The notes: generated from the sequence alone by a model not told the origin. A stretch of DNA of 32,634 bases from Oceanispirochaeta sp. M1 (GCF_003346715.1 NZ_QQPQ01000048.1:1-32634); one strand, 5' to 3'. Shown: positions 1 through 8,806, numbered from the stretch's first letter. A program made the numbers and translations.

Positions 1-187
1 CCTCTGTATATCGTTTCGACATATTGGACTTCTCATTATTCTCTATCATCTAAACCCTCACATCTATTATATCTGGAAATTATAATGTGTCCGAGTAATT
101 ACTGTCTGAAACAGTGTAGCCTATCCATTATGGCGTCAGCTTCTTTTTAGCATTGCTATTCTAGCAGTAGAAATCCCACTGGGAATT
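1..187 (+). other. disrupted upstream part of the glpP permease gene
   Basis: Reading back from the ATG at 188 in the same frame, codons at 110-187 still encode convincing permease sequence (ending WRQLLFSIAILAVEIPLGIM), so the gene truly begins further left. A TGA at 107-109 and a TAA near 83 then close that frame. Nothing in the other two frames of bases 1-107 resembles the first transmembrane segments expected of an ABC permease. Frame 1 stays open from base 1 to about 148, but its product is not recognisable. Likely explanations are errors or a misjoin at a contig end, or a genuine rearrangement. The sequence alone cannot separate these. Confidence 0.6.
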
Positions 188-808
188 ATGATTGCACTAT
201 CCCTTCCTAAAAAAGGAATTGGTGTCGGCATATCACTTGTATTGTTGGGTATACCCCTTCTGATTCCCTATAATGTAGTCGGAATTGTATGGAGACTGTT
301 CTCACAATCAGATATTGGCCTGATTCCTGAGGTTCTAAGCTGGATTAACTATTCATACAATGTATCGTTGAATTCTTTAGATGCGACTATGACTGTTTTT
401 ATTCTGGATGTGTGGCATTGGACACCATTGGTTGTTTTACTGGCATATTCGGGATACCTGGCTATACCGGATGCATTCTTCCGTGCGGCAGAGATTGATG
501 GTGCTTCTTCCTGGAATACTTTTCGCTTTGTAACACTTCCTAAACTGAGACCTGTACTGGTTCTCGGGTTTCTCCTGAGATTTATGGACTCCTTTAAAAT
601 CTATGCTGAACCTCTACTTCTTACAGGTGGTGGTCCAGGGGATACAACAACCTATATGAGTATGTTTGTCGCAAGAAAAGCAGAATCATATGAATTGGGT
701 TACGCAGGGGCTGTCTCAATTATTTATCTTGTAATTGTCATGGTCGTCAGTTGGTTGTTTTTTCAGGTTTTAAATAGAGTAGGACAGGGTGGGGGTCAGA
801 AGGCATGA
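188..808 (+). CDS. glpP: glycerol ABC transporter permease GlpP-like, 5'-incomplete
   Basis: Inner-membrane permease of a sugar/glycerol-type ABC importer. The 206 residues contain several hydrophobic helices and the cytoplasmic EAA coupling loop that docks on the ATPase (RAAEIDGASSWNTF, then LPKLRP). Family members are about 290 residues, so roughly 80 are missing. Coding similarity runs back to about base 110, so the ATG at 188 is only the first available start, not the native one. The stop overlaps the next permease start by four bases (ATGA). The order permease-permease-small membrane protein-binding protein matches the glpPQUV part of the Rhizobium leguminosarum glpSTPQUV glycerol operon. 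The assignment to glycerol rests on that order and on the gldA/dhaK/glpK genes nearby. The ATPase genes (glpS, glpT) are not in the window. Confidence 0.8.
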   Translation: MIALSLPKKGIGVGISLVLLGIPLLIPYNVVGIVWRLFSQSDIGLIPEVLSWINYSYNVSLNSLDATMTVFILDVWHWTPLVVLLAYSGYLAIPDAFFRAAEIDGASSWNTFRFVTLPKLRPVLVLGFLLRFMDSFKIYAEPLLLTGGGPGDTTTYMSMFVARKAESYELGYAGAVSIIYLVIVMVVSWLFFQVLNRVGQGGGQKA

Positions 809-1623
809 CACATGTAAGTGGTAAACTTAAAAAAAGATACATATTTTTAATTACTTATTTTATTTTGTTGAGTATTCCAATCTATTGGATGTTGATTACT
901 TCTTTCAAGACAGATGCCGAAATTCTGAGTGGACTATCTTATTTTCCCAAAAACATATCTTTTGAGAATTATATAGAGATATTTACTTCAAGTGTGTGGA
1001 TGAGCAGTTTTGCAAACTCTCTTATTTATGTTGGCCTTAACGTTATCATTGTACTTTTAGTTTCTGTTCCAGCAGCTTACGCCTTTTCAAGATATCAATT
1101 TGTTGGTGATAAACACCTGTTCTTCTGGTTACTCACGAACAGGATGGCCCCGGCCGCAGTTTTTATCGTTCCATTCACAGAGCTGTTCTATACCCTTCAT
1201 ATTCATGACACTCATTTAGCAGTTGCTTTGGGACATTGTTTATTCAATGTACCACTGGCCATTTGGATACTTGAGGGATTTATGTCAGGTATTCCAAAGG
1301 AGATTGATGAGACAGCATTTGTTGACGGGTACAGCTTCGTACACTTTTTCAGAAAGATCTTTATTCCTCTCATTGCACCCGGAATTGGTGTGACGGCATT
1401 TTTCAGTTTCACTTTCTCATGGGTTGAATTGATCATTGCAAAGGCTGCAACCATTGTAAATGCAAAACCTGTTGTTGTTACTTTGACTGTTGGAATAGGT
1501 GCAGAGGGAGTCAAATGGGGGCTTCTGGCGGCAGCAGGTGTACTTACAATAATTCCTGGTGCCCTGGTTGTATATTTCGTACGAAATAACATGGCAAAAG
1601 GTTTTGCCTTAGGAAGGGTGTAA
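805..1623 (+). CDS. glpQ: glycerol ABC transporter permease GlpQ-like
   Basis: Second inner-membrane permease subunit, 272 residues, normal for the MalG-like family. Hydrophobic helices lie near residues 12-32, 70-95, 105-130, 135-160, 185-210 and 235-262. The EAA loop is seen as DETAFVDGYSFVHFF followed by IPLIAPG at about residues 167-192. It starts at the ATG of an ATGA overlap with glpP, which implies coupled translation and 1:1 stoichiometry with its partner. The next gene starts three bases after its stop. The substrate is inferred as glycerol from gene order. The name GlpQ follows the rhizobial ABC operon and is not the E. coli glycerophosphodiester phosphodiesterase of the same name. 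Confidence 0.85.
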   Translation: MTHVSGKLKKRYIFLITYFILLSIPIYWMLITSFKTDAEILSGLSYFPKNISFENYIEIFTSSVWMSSFANSLIYVGLNVIIVLLVSVPAAYAFSRYQFVGDKHLFFWLLTNRMAPAAVFIVPFTELFYTLHIHDTHLAVALGHCLFNVPLAIWILEGFMSGIPKEIDETAFVDGYSFVHFFRKIFIPLIAPGIGVTAFFSFTFSWVELIIAKAATIVNAKPVVVTLTVGIGAEGVKWGLLAAAGVLTIIPGALVVYFVRNNMAKGFALGRV

Positions 1624-1626
1624 TAA

Positions 1627-1926
1627 ATGATAAATTGGTTAGTTCAAACTTTCGGATGGATGTATTGGACCCTGCCGAGTGCACTTTTTATGATTGGTGT
1701 ATTTGGTTCCATTATTTTCCTGAGTATTCTGGGTGTTTACCGCCCGAATGTTGATAGAAAAGGGTTTCTTCCCATCGAAACTGGTCGTGGAGACAGGCTC
1801 TTTATCGCAGTCTATTCTTCGATCGTATTTTTTCTTTTCTGGCTTGGTATATTTGGGGATAACTTCTTAGTTGTTGCCGTAATAATATTGGTTCTTTGGT
1901 TCTTCAGTGTGTTTAAGTGGGGATAA
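1627..1926 (+). CDS. glpU: small membrane protein of the glycerol ABC transporter (DUF2160, GlpU-like)
   Basis: Protein of 99 residues with three hydrophobic segments (about residues 13-37, 57-78 and 80-97) and a central polar stretch containing YRPNVDRKGFLPIETGRGDR. Small proteins of this size and layout (DUF2160) sit between the second permease and the binding protein in ABC glycerol operons, where the rhizobial one is called GlpU. Its exact role is not established; an accessory membrane subunit is likely. A GGAAGGG Shine-Dalgarno-like run at the end of glpQ precedes the start, with three bases between the genes. Confidence 0.75.
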   Translation: MINWLVQTFGWMYWTLPSALFMIGVFGSIIFLSILGVYRPNVDRKGFLPIETGRGDRLFIAVYSSIVFFLFWLGIFGDNFLVVAVIILVLWFFSVFKWG

Positions 1927-1929
1927 TAT

Positions 1930-1955
1930 CCATCATATTCATAAGAAAATGATGG
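1930..1955 (+). other. intercistronic stem-loop between glpU and glpV
   Basis: CCATCAT (1930-1936) pairs perfectly with ATGATGG (1949-1955) around a 12-base loop. No T-run follows, so it is unlikely to be a terminator. A hairpin just before the binding-protein cistron of an importer operon often protects or processes mRNA so that the binding protein is made in excess. That role is inferred here. Confidence 0.4.
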
Positions 1956-2007
1956 TGACTATTTTCAAAAATGTAATGAAGAACAAAAAATAAAAAAGGA
2001 GAGGTTT

Positions 2008-3747
2008 ATGAGAAAAACCCTATTGCTGCTATGTGTAGCAACGTGTCTGATCGTTCCCGGTGTACTGTTTGGTGAAGGCCAGCAGGAGGGAGCAACTGCT
2101 GAAGAGAGCAGTGAGGCTATTGAAAAGTGGATTGAAGTATTCAGTCCATCGGCTCTCACTAAAGAGGAGCAACGTCAGGAACTGGAATGGTTCATAAAGG
2201 CAGCAGAACCATATCGTGGTATGGAAATCGTATCTTGTGCCGAAGGTATTGCGACACATAAATGGGAATCTGAAGTGCTGGCTGAAGCATTTACAGAGCT
2301 TACCGGCATAAAGGTTACTCATGATATTATTGGAGAAGGTGAAGTTGTAGACCGTATCCAGCGCCAGATTCAAACAGGCCGAAAATTATATGATATCTAT
2401 GTAAATGATGCCGATATGATCGGTACCCATCTGAGAGCGAACAGTGCTCTGAACCTCAACAATTATATGGTTGGAGAAGGTGCAGCAGTTACTAATCCAA
2501 TGCTGGATCTTAATGACTGGCTGAACCCTGAGTTTGGTCAGGATTATGATGGTAATCAATTACAGCTTCCCGACCAGGCATTTGCAAACCTTTATTGGTT
2601 CAGGTATGACTGGTTTACTGATGCTGATATTATGAAACAGTTCAAAGCTATCTATGGATATGATCTTGGTGTCCCTGTCAACTGGGCTGCTTATGAAGAC
2701 ATTGCCAACTTCTTTACTAATGAAGTAAATGGCGATGGTACTATTGATGGTGAACCAGTATATGGCCACATGGACTATGGTAAAAAATCACCATCTCTGG
2801 GATGGCGCTTTACCGATGCATGGCTTTCTATTGCAGGTGTTGGTGATGTAGGAATCCCCAATGGTCTTCCCGTTGATGAATGGGGAATCCGTGTAGAAAA
2901 TAAAATACCAAAGGGTGCCAGTGTATCCCGTGGTGGTGCAACAAACAGCCCTGCCGCCGTTTATGCATTAACCAAATATGTTGACTGGATGAAGAATTAT
3001 GCTCCAGATTATGCCGCATCAATGACCTGGTCTGAAGCTGGACCCACTCCCTCTCGCGGGAATATTGCACAGCGTCCTTTTCAGTATATTACTTGGCTCG
3101 CAGATCCTGCATTTAATGATCCAGAAAGCCCTGTAACCGATAAGAATGGTAAACCACTTTGGCGTGTTGCACCTACTCCCCACGGAAAGTACTGGGATGA
3201 AGGCATGAAAGTCGGATATCAGGATGCTGGTAGCTGGACAATTCTTAAGGATAGTGTAACTGGTGATGATCGTGCAGCAGCATGGCTATGGGCTCAGTTT
3301 GCAAGTTCAAAAACTGTCAGCTTGAAAAAATTCACTGTCGGACGTACTCCTGTACGTAAATCAACAGTATTCTCTGATTATCTTGCTGAGGAAGAGAAAA
3401 AAGGAACCTACGGCGGAATCGTAACATTTTACAAATCTCCCGTAGAATATATGTGGACTGACTCTGGACCCAATGTTCCCCATTATCCTCTGTTAGCAGA
3501 ACAGTGGTGGAAAAATATCGCTACTGCCGTTACAGGTGATACAACTCCTCAGGAATCTATGGACAATCTGGCTCGTGATATGGATGACCTGATGGGTAAA
3601 ATGAATCTTAAACAGTTCTCTCCCGAATTGAATCCCGAGAGAGATCCCCAGTATTGGCTGGATCAGCCTGGTTCTCCTAAAGCCGAACGGCCTGATGAAG
3701 AACCTAAAACCATTGCCTATGATGAATTGATCAAAGAGTGGAACTAA
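2008..3747 (+). CDS. glpV: glycerol ABC transporter substrate-binding protein GlpV-like
   Basis: Large extracellular solute-binding protein, 579 residues, expected to capture glycerol outside the inner membrane and deliver it to GlpP/GlpQ. The N-terminus is a signal peptide (basic MRKT, hydrophobic core to about residue 20, then FGEGQQEG). No lipobox cysteine lies at the cleavage region, so it looks like a signal peptidase I substrate. The mature protein has the acidic, aromatic-rich composition of type-1 ABC binding proteins, and its length fits the unusually long GlpV family rather than ordinary 400-residue sugar binders. An AAGGAGAGG ribosome-binding site lies a few bases before the ATG. 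It is the last gene of the transporter operon and is followed by a strong terminator. Substrate identity is inferred from context. Confidence 0.82.
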   Translation: MRKTLLLLCVATCLIVPGVLFGEGQQEGATAEESSEAIEKWIEVFSPSALTKEEQRQELEWFIKAAEPYRGMEIVSCAEGIATHKWESEVLAEAFTELTGIKVTHDIIGEGEVVDRIQRQIQTGRKLYDIYVNDADMIGTHLRANSALNLNNYMVGEGAAVTNPMLDLNDWLNPEFGQDYDGNQLQLPDQAFANLYWFRYDWFTDADIMKQFKAIYGYDLGVPVNWAAYEDIANFFTNEVNGDGTIDGEPVYGHMDYGKKSPSLGWRFTDAWLSIAGVGDVGIPNGLPVDEWGIRVENKIPKGASVSRGGATNSPAAVYALTKYVDWMKNYAPDYAASMTWSEAGPTPSRGNIAQRPFQYITWLADPAFNDPESPVTDKNGKPLWRVAPTPHGKYWDEGMKVGYQDAGSWTILKDSVTGDDRAAAWLWAQFASSKTVSLKKFTVGRTPVRKSTVFSDYLAEEEKKGTYGGIVTFYKSPVEYMWTDSGPNVPHYPLLAEQWWKNIATAVTGDTTPQESMDNLARDMDDLMGKMNLKQFSPELNPERDPQYWLDQPGSPKAERPDEEPKTIAYDELIKEWN

Positions 3748-3763
3748 AAAGCTCTAATTGATT

Positions 3764-3797
3764 GGAAGGGCCCTGATTCATCAGGGCCCTTCTTTTC
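3764..3797 (+). terminator. rho-independent terminator after glpV
   Basis: A 12-bp perfect stem (GAAGGGCCCTGA at 3765-3776 with its complement at 3781-3792), a TTCA loop and a following TTTT. It closes the glycerol transporter operon. Confidence 0.92.
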
Positions 3798-3868
3798 TGT
3801 AGATGATTTTAAGACCAATTTATAGATTGAAACAATTTCCAGTTAATAATCATGAACGAAAATGAACA

Positions 3869-3894
3869 TATAATTCAATAACTTTATGGGTGAT
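3869..3894 (+). promoter_or_regulatory. candidate -10 and ribosome-binding site for the chemoreceptor gene
   Basis: A perfect TATAAT at 3869-3874 puts transcription start near 3881. GGGTGAT at 3888-3894 is a modest ribosome-binding site five bases before the ATG at 3900. The -35 region (TAATCA-like, about 16 bases upstream) is poor. No sigma-28 (FliA-type) motif was seen. Confidence 0.4.
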
Positions 3895-3899
3895 ACAAT

Positions 3900-5756
3900 A
3901 TGTCAATAAAAAGTAAATTATTCGCACTTATCTCCATTATTCTATCATCTTTTATCCTCATAGCAGGAGGGTATTTCCTCTCCCTTGGAAATATTAAAAC
4001 GATAGAGAGAGAGACGGCGACCCTGACATCTCTCAAAGACAGTATTCTTAATGAACAAATTCTTTTTTCTCGTCTTCTGGGCCAATCCCCCTATATGGAG
4101 AGTGTAGAAGATTTTTATGATGCTGCAGGCAAAACCAGTATGGCCTTTGAAGAAGTAAAAAAAATTGAATTTATCCGCTCTAAAAGTTCTAATGTTGCAA
4201 AAGCTCTGGATATTACTGTTAGCTGGAATGAAATGAGACTAGAGAATCTGGATCAATTCAAGCAGGAAGAATCAAGGTTCAGAGAAGCAGTTGATGAAAT
4301 TCACTTTGTAACAGATTCCTCAAACTTTGTAATACTCTACAAAGATAAATTTGCCCTGCAAAATAGTGAGAAACAACAGAATTCTCTTTTTAATCTGGCC
4401 ATTACAGATTTCCTATATGAGCATAGTTTATATGAAAATATCCTGGATAGTTCTCTTACTGCAATAATAAAGCAATTTGACGCAATCAATCAGGAAGCTC
4501 TCAGAATAGGAAAGAAATCGAGACTGGTTTCAGGAGGAGCAATTGTAGTTATTCTAACTATTATTTTCATTCTAAGTCTCCTTTTTGCTAATAAAATTGT
4601 AGTTAATATTAAATATATAGAAGGCAGTATCAGCCGTCTGAAAGATGGAGATCTGATTACAATAACTGAAATTGAAACAAAGGATGATTTGTATCACTTA
4701 AACAATAATCTTACCCTCTTTCAGAACACTCTGAAAGGGATTATAGCTATGATTAAAGGGATCTCTAATGAAAATCTCAGAGTCCGTGACAAACTGATTG
4801 GACAGGTGGAGGAAACAAAAGTTTCTATCCATTCAATCACGATCAGTACAGATGAGATGAATGAAGTTATCAAACAACTTAATAAATTAGCTGGTAGTTC
4901 CTATCAGTCTGTTGAGTATATTTCAGAAAAAATTGAAAACCTAAACCAAAGTATCTTGGTACAGACTTCTATGATTGAAGAATCCTCTGCTGCAGTAAAT
5001 GAGATGATGGCATCTATTTTTAATGTAAAACAGGTTACTGTCCGGAAGCAGGGCAGCCTGAAAACAATGGTAGAATCCATTGCGGTGGGAAATAACCAGT
5101 TAAAAGAGACTTCCATGAGTATTCAGAAAATCAATGACAGCATTGATGCTATCCGGAATATGATTTTAGTAATTGACGATATTGCTTCTCAGACAAATCT
5201 TCTTTCAATGAATGCAGCAATTGAATCCGCTCATGCCGGTGAGTATGGGAAGGGGTTTGCTGTTGTATCCGATGAAATACGAAAACTTGCGGAAGCGTCT
5301 TCCCTGAATTCCCGCGAAATTGGAGTCTTTCTGACAGAGATTATTGAGAATATTCTGCTTGCCGGCTCTTCATGTGAGACAACACTTCTAACTTTTACAA
5401 AGAGTGAAAAAGAAGTTGAAGATCTATTTGGATCAATGAAAGAAATCAGCCAGAGTATGATTGAATTGAATGTCGGTGGTGATCAGATCCTGGAAGTGAT
5501 GAACTCCCTCCAGACTATGGCTATCGATGTTCGACAGGACTCAAGTGATATAAATGATCAGTCTCTGACAGTAGAGAAAGCAGCTGAAACTGTTCAGAAA
5601 ATAAGCGGTAGTGTTAAATGCGGTATCAATCATATGTCTGGCGGGTTAACCAGGATCTCTGAAGCTATATCTGCCATTCAGGATCTGACTGGTACCATAG
5701 ATTCCGTTGCAGAGTGTATTAATGATGAATTAGGATATTTTACGACTATAAAATAA
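3900..5756 (+). CDS. methyl-accepting chemotaxis protein
   Basis: Transmembrane chemoreceptor of 618 residues that signals to CheA/CheW. In order: a transmembrane helix at about residues 7-28, a periplasmic sensor region of about 180 residues with no recognised ligand-domain motif, a second helix at about 209-232, a HAMP linker to about 285, and a long coiled-coil signalling domain. The highly conserved hairpin tip lies at about 424-465 (IDDIASQTNLLSMNAAIE, then GKGFAVVSDEIRKLAE). There is no CheR-docking pentapeptide at the C-terminus. It is monocistronic, with the glpV terminator before it and a 306-base gap after it. Its position between glycerol importer and glycerol dehydrogenase genes suggests it may sense glycerol, a related polyol or loaded GlpV; this is inference only. 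Confidence 0.93.
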   Translation: MSIKSKLFALISIILSSFILIAGGYFLSLGNIKTIERETATLTSLKDSILNEQILFSRLLGQSPYMESVEDFYDAAGKTSMAFEEVKKIEFIRSKSSNVAKALDITVSWNEMRLENLDQFKQEESRFREAVDEIHFVTDSSNFVILYKDKFALQNSEKQQNSLFNLAITDFLYEHSLYENILDSSLTAIIKQFDAINQEALRIGKKSRLVSGGAIVVILTIIFILSLLFANKIVVNIKYIEGSISRLKDGDLITITEIETKDDLYHLNNNLTLFQNTLKGIIAMIKGISNENLRVRDKLIGQVEETKVSIHSITISTDEMNEVIKQLNKLAGSSYQSVEYISEKIENLNQSILVQTSMIEESSAAVNEMMASIFNVKQVTVRKQGSLKTMVESIAVGNNQLKETSMSIQKINDSIDAIRNMILVIDDIASQTNLLSMNAAIESAHAGEYGKGFAVVSDEIRKLAEASSLNSREIGVFLTEIIENILLAGSSCETTLLTFTKSEKEVEDLFGSMKEISQSMIELNVGGDQILEVMNSLQTMAIDVRQDSSDINDQSLTVEKAAETVQKISGSVKCGINHMSGGLTRISEAISAIQDLTGTIDSVAECINDELGYFTTIK

Positions 5757-6062
5757 TATTTTTAAAAAAATAATTCTGAAGCATTGTAAGAATTCGCTTA
5801 TCAAAAGTGATAACAAAGCAGTGATGATCCGTCAAATCATAATCATAAGAAAAGATAAGTATTATTGTTGCTTAGGTCAGCTGTCTAAACAGTAAAATAT
5901 AGTACTGAATTTGCTGAATATTACTATTTATATATTTTGAAGATAATAGTTCAACAAAATGTTCCTTTAACATAGTGGTTTAATACAATGTCAACCGGGA
6001 ACTTCCATGGGATAATTAAATAAATAGAAAATTAGCTATTAAAATAATGAGGAGAATAGTAT
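5757..6062 (+). promoter_or_regulatory. 306-base AT-rich intergenic region upstream of gldA
   Basis: No gene was seen. The stretch presumably holds the promoter and operators of the gldA-dhaK-dhaL operon. Short inverted repeats are visible: TTATCA-N4-TGATAA at 5798-5813, ATGAT-N7-ATCAT at 5824-5840 and TTGAA-N8-TTCAA at 5937-5954. No well spaced -35/-10 pair could be chosen with confidence. A good ribosome-binding site (GAGGAG) precedes the gldA ATG. Confidence 0.4.
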
Positions 6063-7166
6063 ATGAGAAAAGCATTTATTTCACCCAGTAAGTACGTGCA
6101 ATGCGAAGGTGCACTTAATGATTTAGGAGAATATATCGGCCTATATGGAAAATCAGCATTATTGATAGCACATAAGGATGATGTTGCCCGAGTTAAAAAG
6201 CAGCTTGATAACACAGCTGGGAAATACGGCATAAGTTTTGTAACCTCGGATTTTGGGGGAGAATGCTCCAGAGATGAGATAGCACGTCTTAAAAAAGTGG
6301 CTCTTGAGGCTGACTGCGATGTTGTTGTCGGGCTTGGTGGTGGTAAGGCCATTGATACAGCAAAATGTGTTGCTGATAGTGTTAAACCAGTGATTATCTG
6401 TCCAACTATTGCTGCGACCGATGCTCCAACAAGTTCCTCAGCAGTTTTGTACACTAATGATGGGGCTTTTGATGATTATGCTTATTTTGTCAGCAATCCC
6501 GATGTTGTTCTTGTTGATACAGCTGTAATCGCCATGGCACCCACAAGATTTCTTGTCTCTGGAATGGGAGATGCCCTTTCTACTTTTTTTGAAGCCAGAT
6601 CCTGCAAAAGAGCTTTTGCCAGGGTTAATGCCAGTGGAAACGGCCGAGCAGACGCTTCAGGAACTATGACAGCCATGGCTCTTGCTGACCTATGCTATAA
6701 AACCCTGCTGGAAGATGGTCTTAAGGCCAAACTTGCCTGTGAAGCCAATGTTGCTACACCTGCCCTGGAAAATATTGTTGAAACCAACATTCTCCTCTCC
6801 GGATTAGGATTTGAAAGTGGCGGACTTGCTGCGGCTCATGCCATTCATAACGGATTGACCGTTTTAGAAGAATCCCATCATTTTTTTCATGGAGAGAAGG
6901 TTGCTTTTGGAACCTTGGTTCACCTGGTTCTGGAAAATGCACCCATGGATGAAATCAGGACAGTTATTGGATTCTGTAAATCTGTTGGACTTCCTACCTG
7001 CTTGAAGGACCTTGGGGTGAATGAAGTGACCATGGAAAAGATTTGCGCCGTAGCCAAAGGTTCAACCATCCCCGAGGAAAGCATCCATAATATGCCGTTC
7101 CCTGTAACTGAAGACGCTGTTATTGCTGCTATTCTTGCTGCAGATAAAATTGGAAGCGCTGAATGA
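6063..7166 (+). CDS. gldA: glycerol dehydrogenase (NAD+, iron-containing alcohol dehydrogenase family)
   Basis: Oxidises glycerol to dihydroxyacetone with NAD+ in the cytoplasm. The 367-residue length is typical. The NAD-binding loop GLGGGKAIDTAK lies at about residues 92-103, and the PTIAATDAPTSS segment follows. The three metal ligands of the family are present as D170 (GMGDALS), H259 (AAHAIHNG) and H276 (FFHGEK). The start is supported by GAGGAG nine bases upstream. The stop overlaps the dhaK start as ATGA, so the enzyme and the kinase that consumes its product are co-translated. This is the oxidative branch of anaerobic glycerol use. Confidence 0.95.
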   Translation: MRKAFISPSKYVQCEGALNDLGEYIGLYGKSALLIAHKDDVARVKKQLDNTAGKYGISFVTSDFGGECSRDEIARLKKVALEADCDVVVGLGGGKAIDTAKCVADSVKPVIICPTIAATDAPTSSSAVLYTNDGAFDDYAYFVSNPDVVLVDTAVIAMAPTRFLVSGMGDALSTFFEARSCKRAFARVNASGNGRADASGTMTAMALADLCYKTLLEDGLKAKLACEANVATPALENIVETNILLSGLGFESGGLAAAHAIHNGLTVLEESHHFFHGEKVAFGTLVHLVLENAPMDEIRTVIGFCKSVGLPTCLKDLGVNEVTMEKICAVAKGSTIPEESIHNMPFPVTEDAVIAAILAADKIGSAE

Positions 7167-8158
7167 AAAAAATAATAAATACACCTGAGACTCTGGTTCT
7201 CGATATGTGTAAAGGAATGATTGCAGCCCATCCGGAGCAGTTTGCTTTTGATGAAAAATATAAACTGTTAATGAGAAAAAAATTGAATTCCAATAAAGTC
7301 ACTCTTATTAGCGGTGGTGGTTCTGGTCATGAACCGGCTCATGCCGGGTATGTCGGAGAGGGGATGTTAGATGTTGCAGTATGCGGTGATGTATTTGCAT
7401 CACCATCAACGATTCAGGTCTATAATGCCATTACCGAAACAGAATCAAAAAAAGGGACTCTGCTGATAATCAAGAACTACTCTGGTGATATAATGAACTT
7501 TGAAGCCGCTGCTGAAATGGCTGAAGAAGATGATGATATTAAAGTAGAAAAAGTTTATGTAAATGATGATGTCGCAGTAAAGGACAGTTTGTATACAGTC
7601 GGTAGACGAGGCGTTGCGGGCTCAGTATATGTGCATAAGATTGCAGGGGCTGCAGCAGAAAAGGGCTTATCCTTAGATGAAGTTAAAACTGTAGCTGAAA
7701 AAGTTATTGATAATGTAAAGTCTATCGGTTTTGCATTAACTTCATGTACCGTTCCCGCTAAAGGATCTCCAACTTTCACTTTGTCTGAAAATGAAATTGA
7801 GTTTGGTGTAGGAATACATGGAGAACCGGGAGTCGCCCGCCAGGAAATTCGTACTCCAGATGAATTGGCTGCCGATTGTCTTGAGCTACTCTTAGTTGAT
7901 TTACCTTTTATAGAAGGAGACGAAGTCGCGCTTATGGTTAATGGTTTTGGCGGCACTCCTCTACAGGAACTCTATGTATTTAACAACTCGATTTCTAAGA
8001 TTTTATCTGAAAAGGGGATAAGCGTTTACGATACAATGGTTGGCAATTACATGACTTCACTAGACATGGCTGGGGCTTCTGTTACGATGCTTAAACTAGA
8101 TGATGAATTAAAGAATTATTATGATGCACCAGTGAACACCATCGCAATAAAAAAATAA
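7163..8158 (+). CDS. dhaK: dihydroxyacetone kinase subunit DhaK
   Basis: Substrate-binding subunit of dihydroxyacetone kinase, which forms dihydroxyacetone phosphate. The 331 residues carry the family motifs: GGGSGHEPAHAGYVG at about 51-65, GDVFASPS at about 75-82, KNYSGD at about 103-108, and GIHGEPG with H219 as the residue expected to bind dihydroxyacetone covalently. It overlaps gldA by four bases. The dhaL reading frame opens directly after its stop. The two-subunit layout matches PTS-type DhaKLM enzymes, but no dhaM is seen in the window, so the phosphoryl donor (PTS or ATP) cannot be decided here. Confidence 0.95.
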   Translation: MKKIINTPETLVLDMCKGMIAAHPEQFAFDEKYKLLMRKKLNSNKVTLISGGGSGHEPAHAGYVGEGMLDVAVCGDVFASPSTIQVYNAITETESKKGTLLIIKNYSGDIMNFEAAAEMAEEDDDIKVEKVYVNDDVAVKDSLYTVGRRGVAGSVYVHKIAGAAAEKGLSLDEVKTVAEKVIDNVKSIGFALTSCTVPAKGSPTFTLSENEIEFGVGIHGEPGVARQEIRTPDELAADCLELLLVDLPFIEGDEVALMVNGFGGTPLQELYVFNNSISKILSEKGISVYDTMVGNYMTSLDMAGASVTMLKLDDELKNYYDAPVNTIAIKK

Positions 8159-8173
8159 GTGCAGGACATTATT

Positions 8174-8806
8174 ATGACTACGTTAAATACAGAAGAAATG
8201 ATTAAAATAACTGAAACTATGGGTGAAATCATTATCAGAAATGAAGTCTATTTTTGTGAACTTGATTCTGTCGCTGGTGATGGTGACTTTGGAATGTCCG
8301 TAGCAAAAGGATTTAAGCAGTTAAAACAAGAATGGAATGATTTATCCAAAGAAGATATTGGTGCTTTTTTAAAAGATGCCGGAATGATTATCACAGAGTA
8401 CTGCGGTGGAGCATCCGGGCCGATATGGGGTTCTGCTTTTAGAGCCGCCGGTAAAAGTGCCAAAGGGAAAACAGAAGTGAATCTTGCAGAATTTGCAGAC
8501 TTGATGGAAGCGGCAGTAGCTGGTATCCAAAAAAGAGGTAAAGCAAAACTTGGAGATAAAACATTATTGGATGCACTTATCCCTACAACTGTTGCTCTCA
8601 GGGCCGGAGCAGATGATGGTGTAGATATGCTTGTCGCTATGGAACAAGGTGCTGCAGCAGCCAGAAATGGTGCTGAAAAGACAAAATTCATGGTTGCAAA
8701 TAAAGGAAGAGCCAGCTATGTCGGTGAACGTAGTTTAGAACATCCAGATGCCGGGGCTATGGCATTGGGTATTATATTTACAGAATTATATAAAAGTCTG
8801 GCCTGA
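8174..8806 (+). CDS. dhaL: dihydroxyacetone kinase subunit DhaL
   Basis: Nucleotide-binding subunit that passes phosphate to dihydroxyacetone held by DhaK. The 210 residues show the all-helical DhaL motifs: GDGDFGMS with metal-binding aspartates D31, D36 and D38, then GGASGPIWG, GDKTLLDALIPT and KGRASYVGERS. The ATG at 8174 is chosen because AGGA lies seven bases before it. A GTG at 8159, directly after the dhaK stop, would add five residues and has no good ribosome-binding site. Residue 39 is Phe where DhaL proteins such as that of E. coli have His after the third aspartate. It is the last gene of the operon and is followed by a terminator. Confidence 0.93.
   Translation: MTTLNTEEMIKITETMGEIIIRNEVYFCELDSVAGDGDFGMSVAKGFKQLKQEWNDLSKEDIGAFLKDAGMIITEYCGGASGPIWGSAFRAAGKSAKGKTEVNLAEFADLMEAAVAGIQKRGKAKLGDKTLLDALIPTTVALRAGADDGVDMLVAMEQGAAAARNGAEKTKFMVANKGRASYVGERSLEHPDAGAMALGIIFTELYKSLA

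Noticed and set aside
5757-6062. Riboswitch or small RNA upstream of gldA
   Set aside because: Only short, weak inverted repeats are present, with no compact multi-stem fold and no terminator/antiterminator pair.
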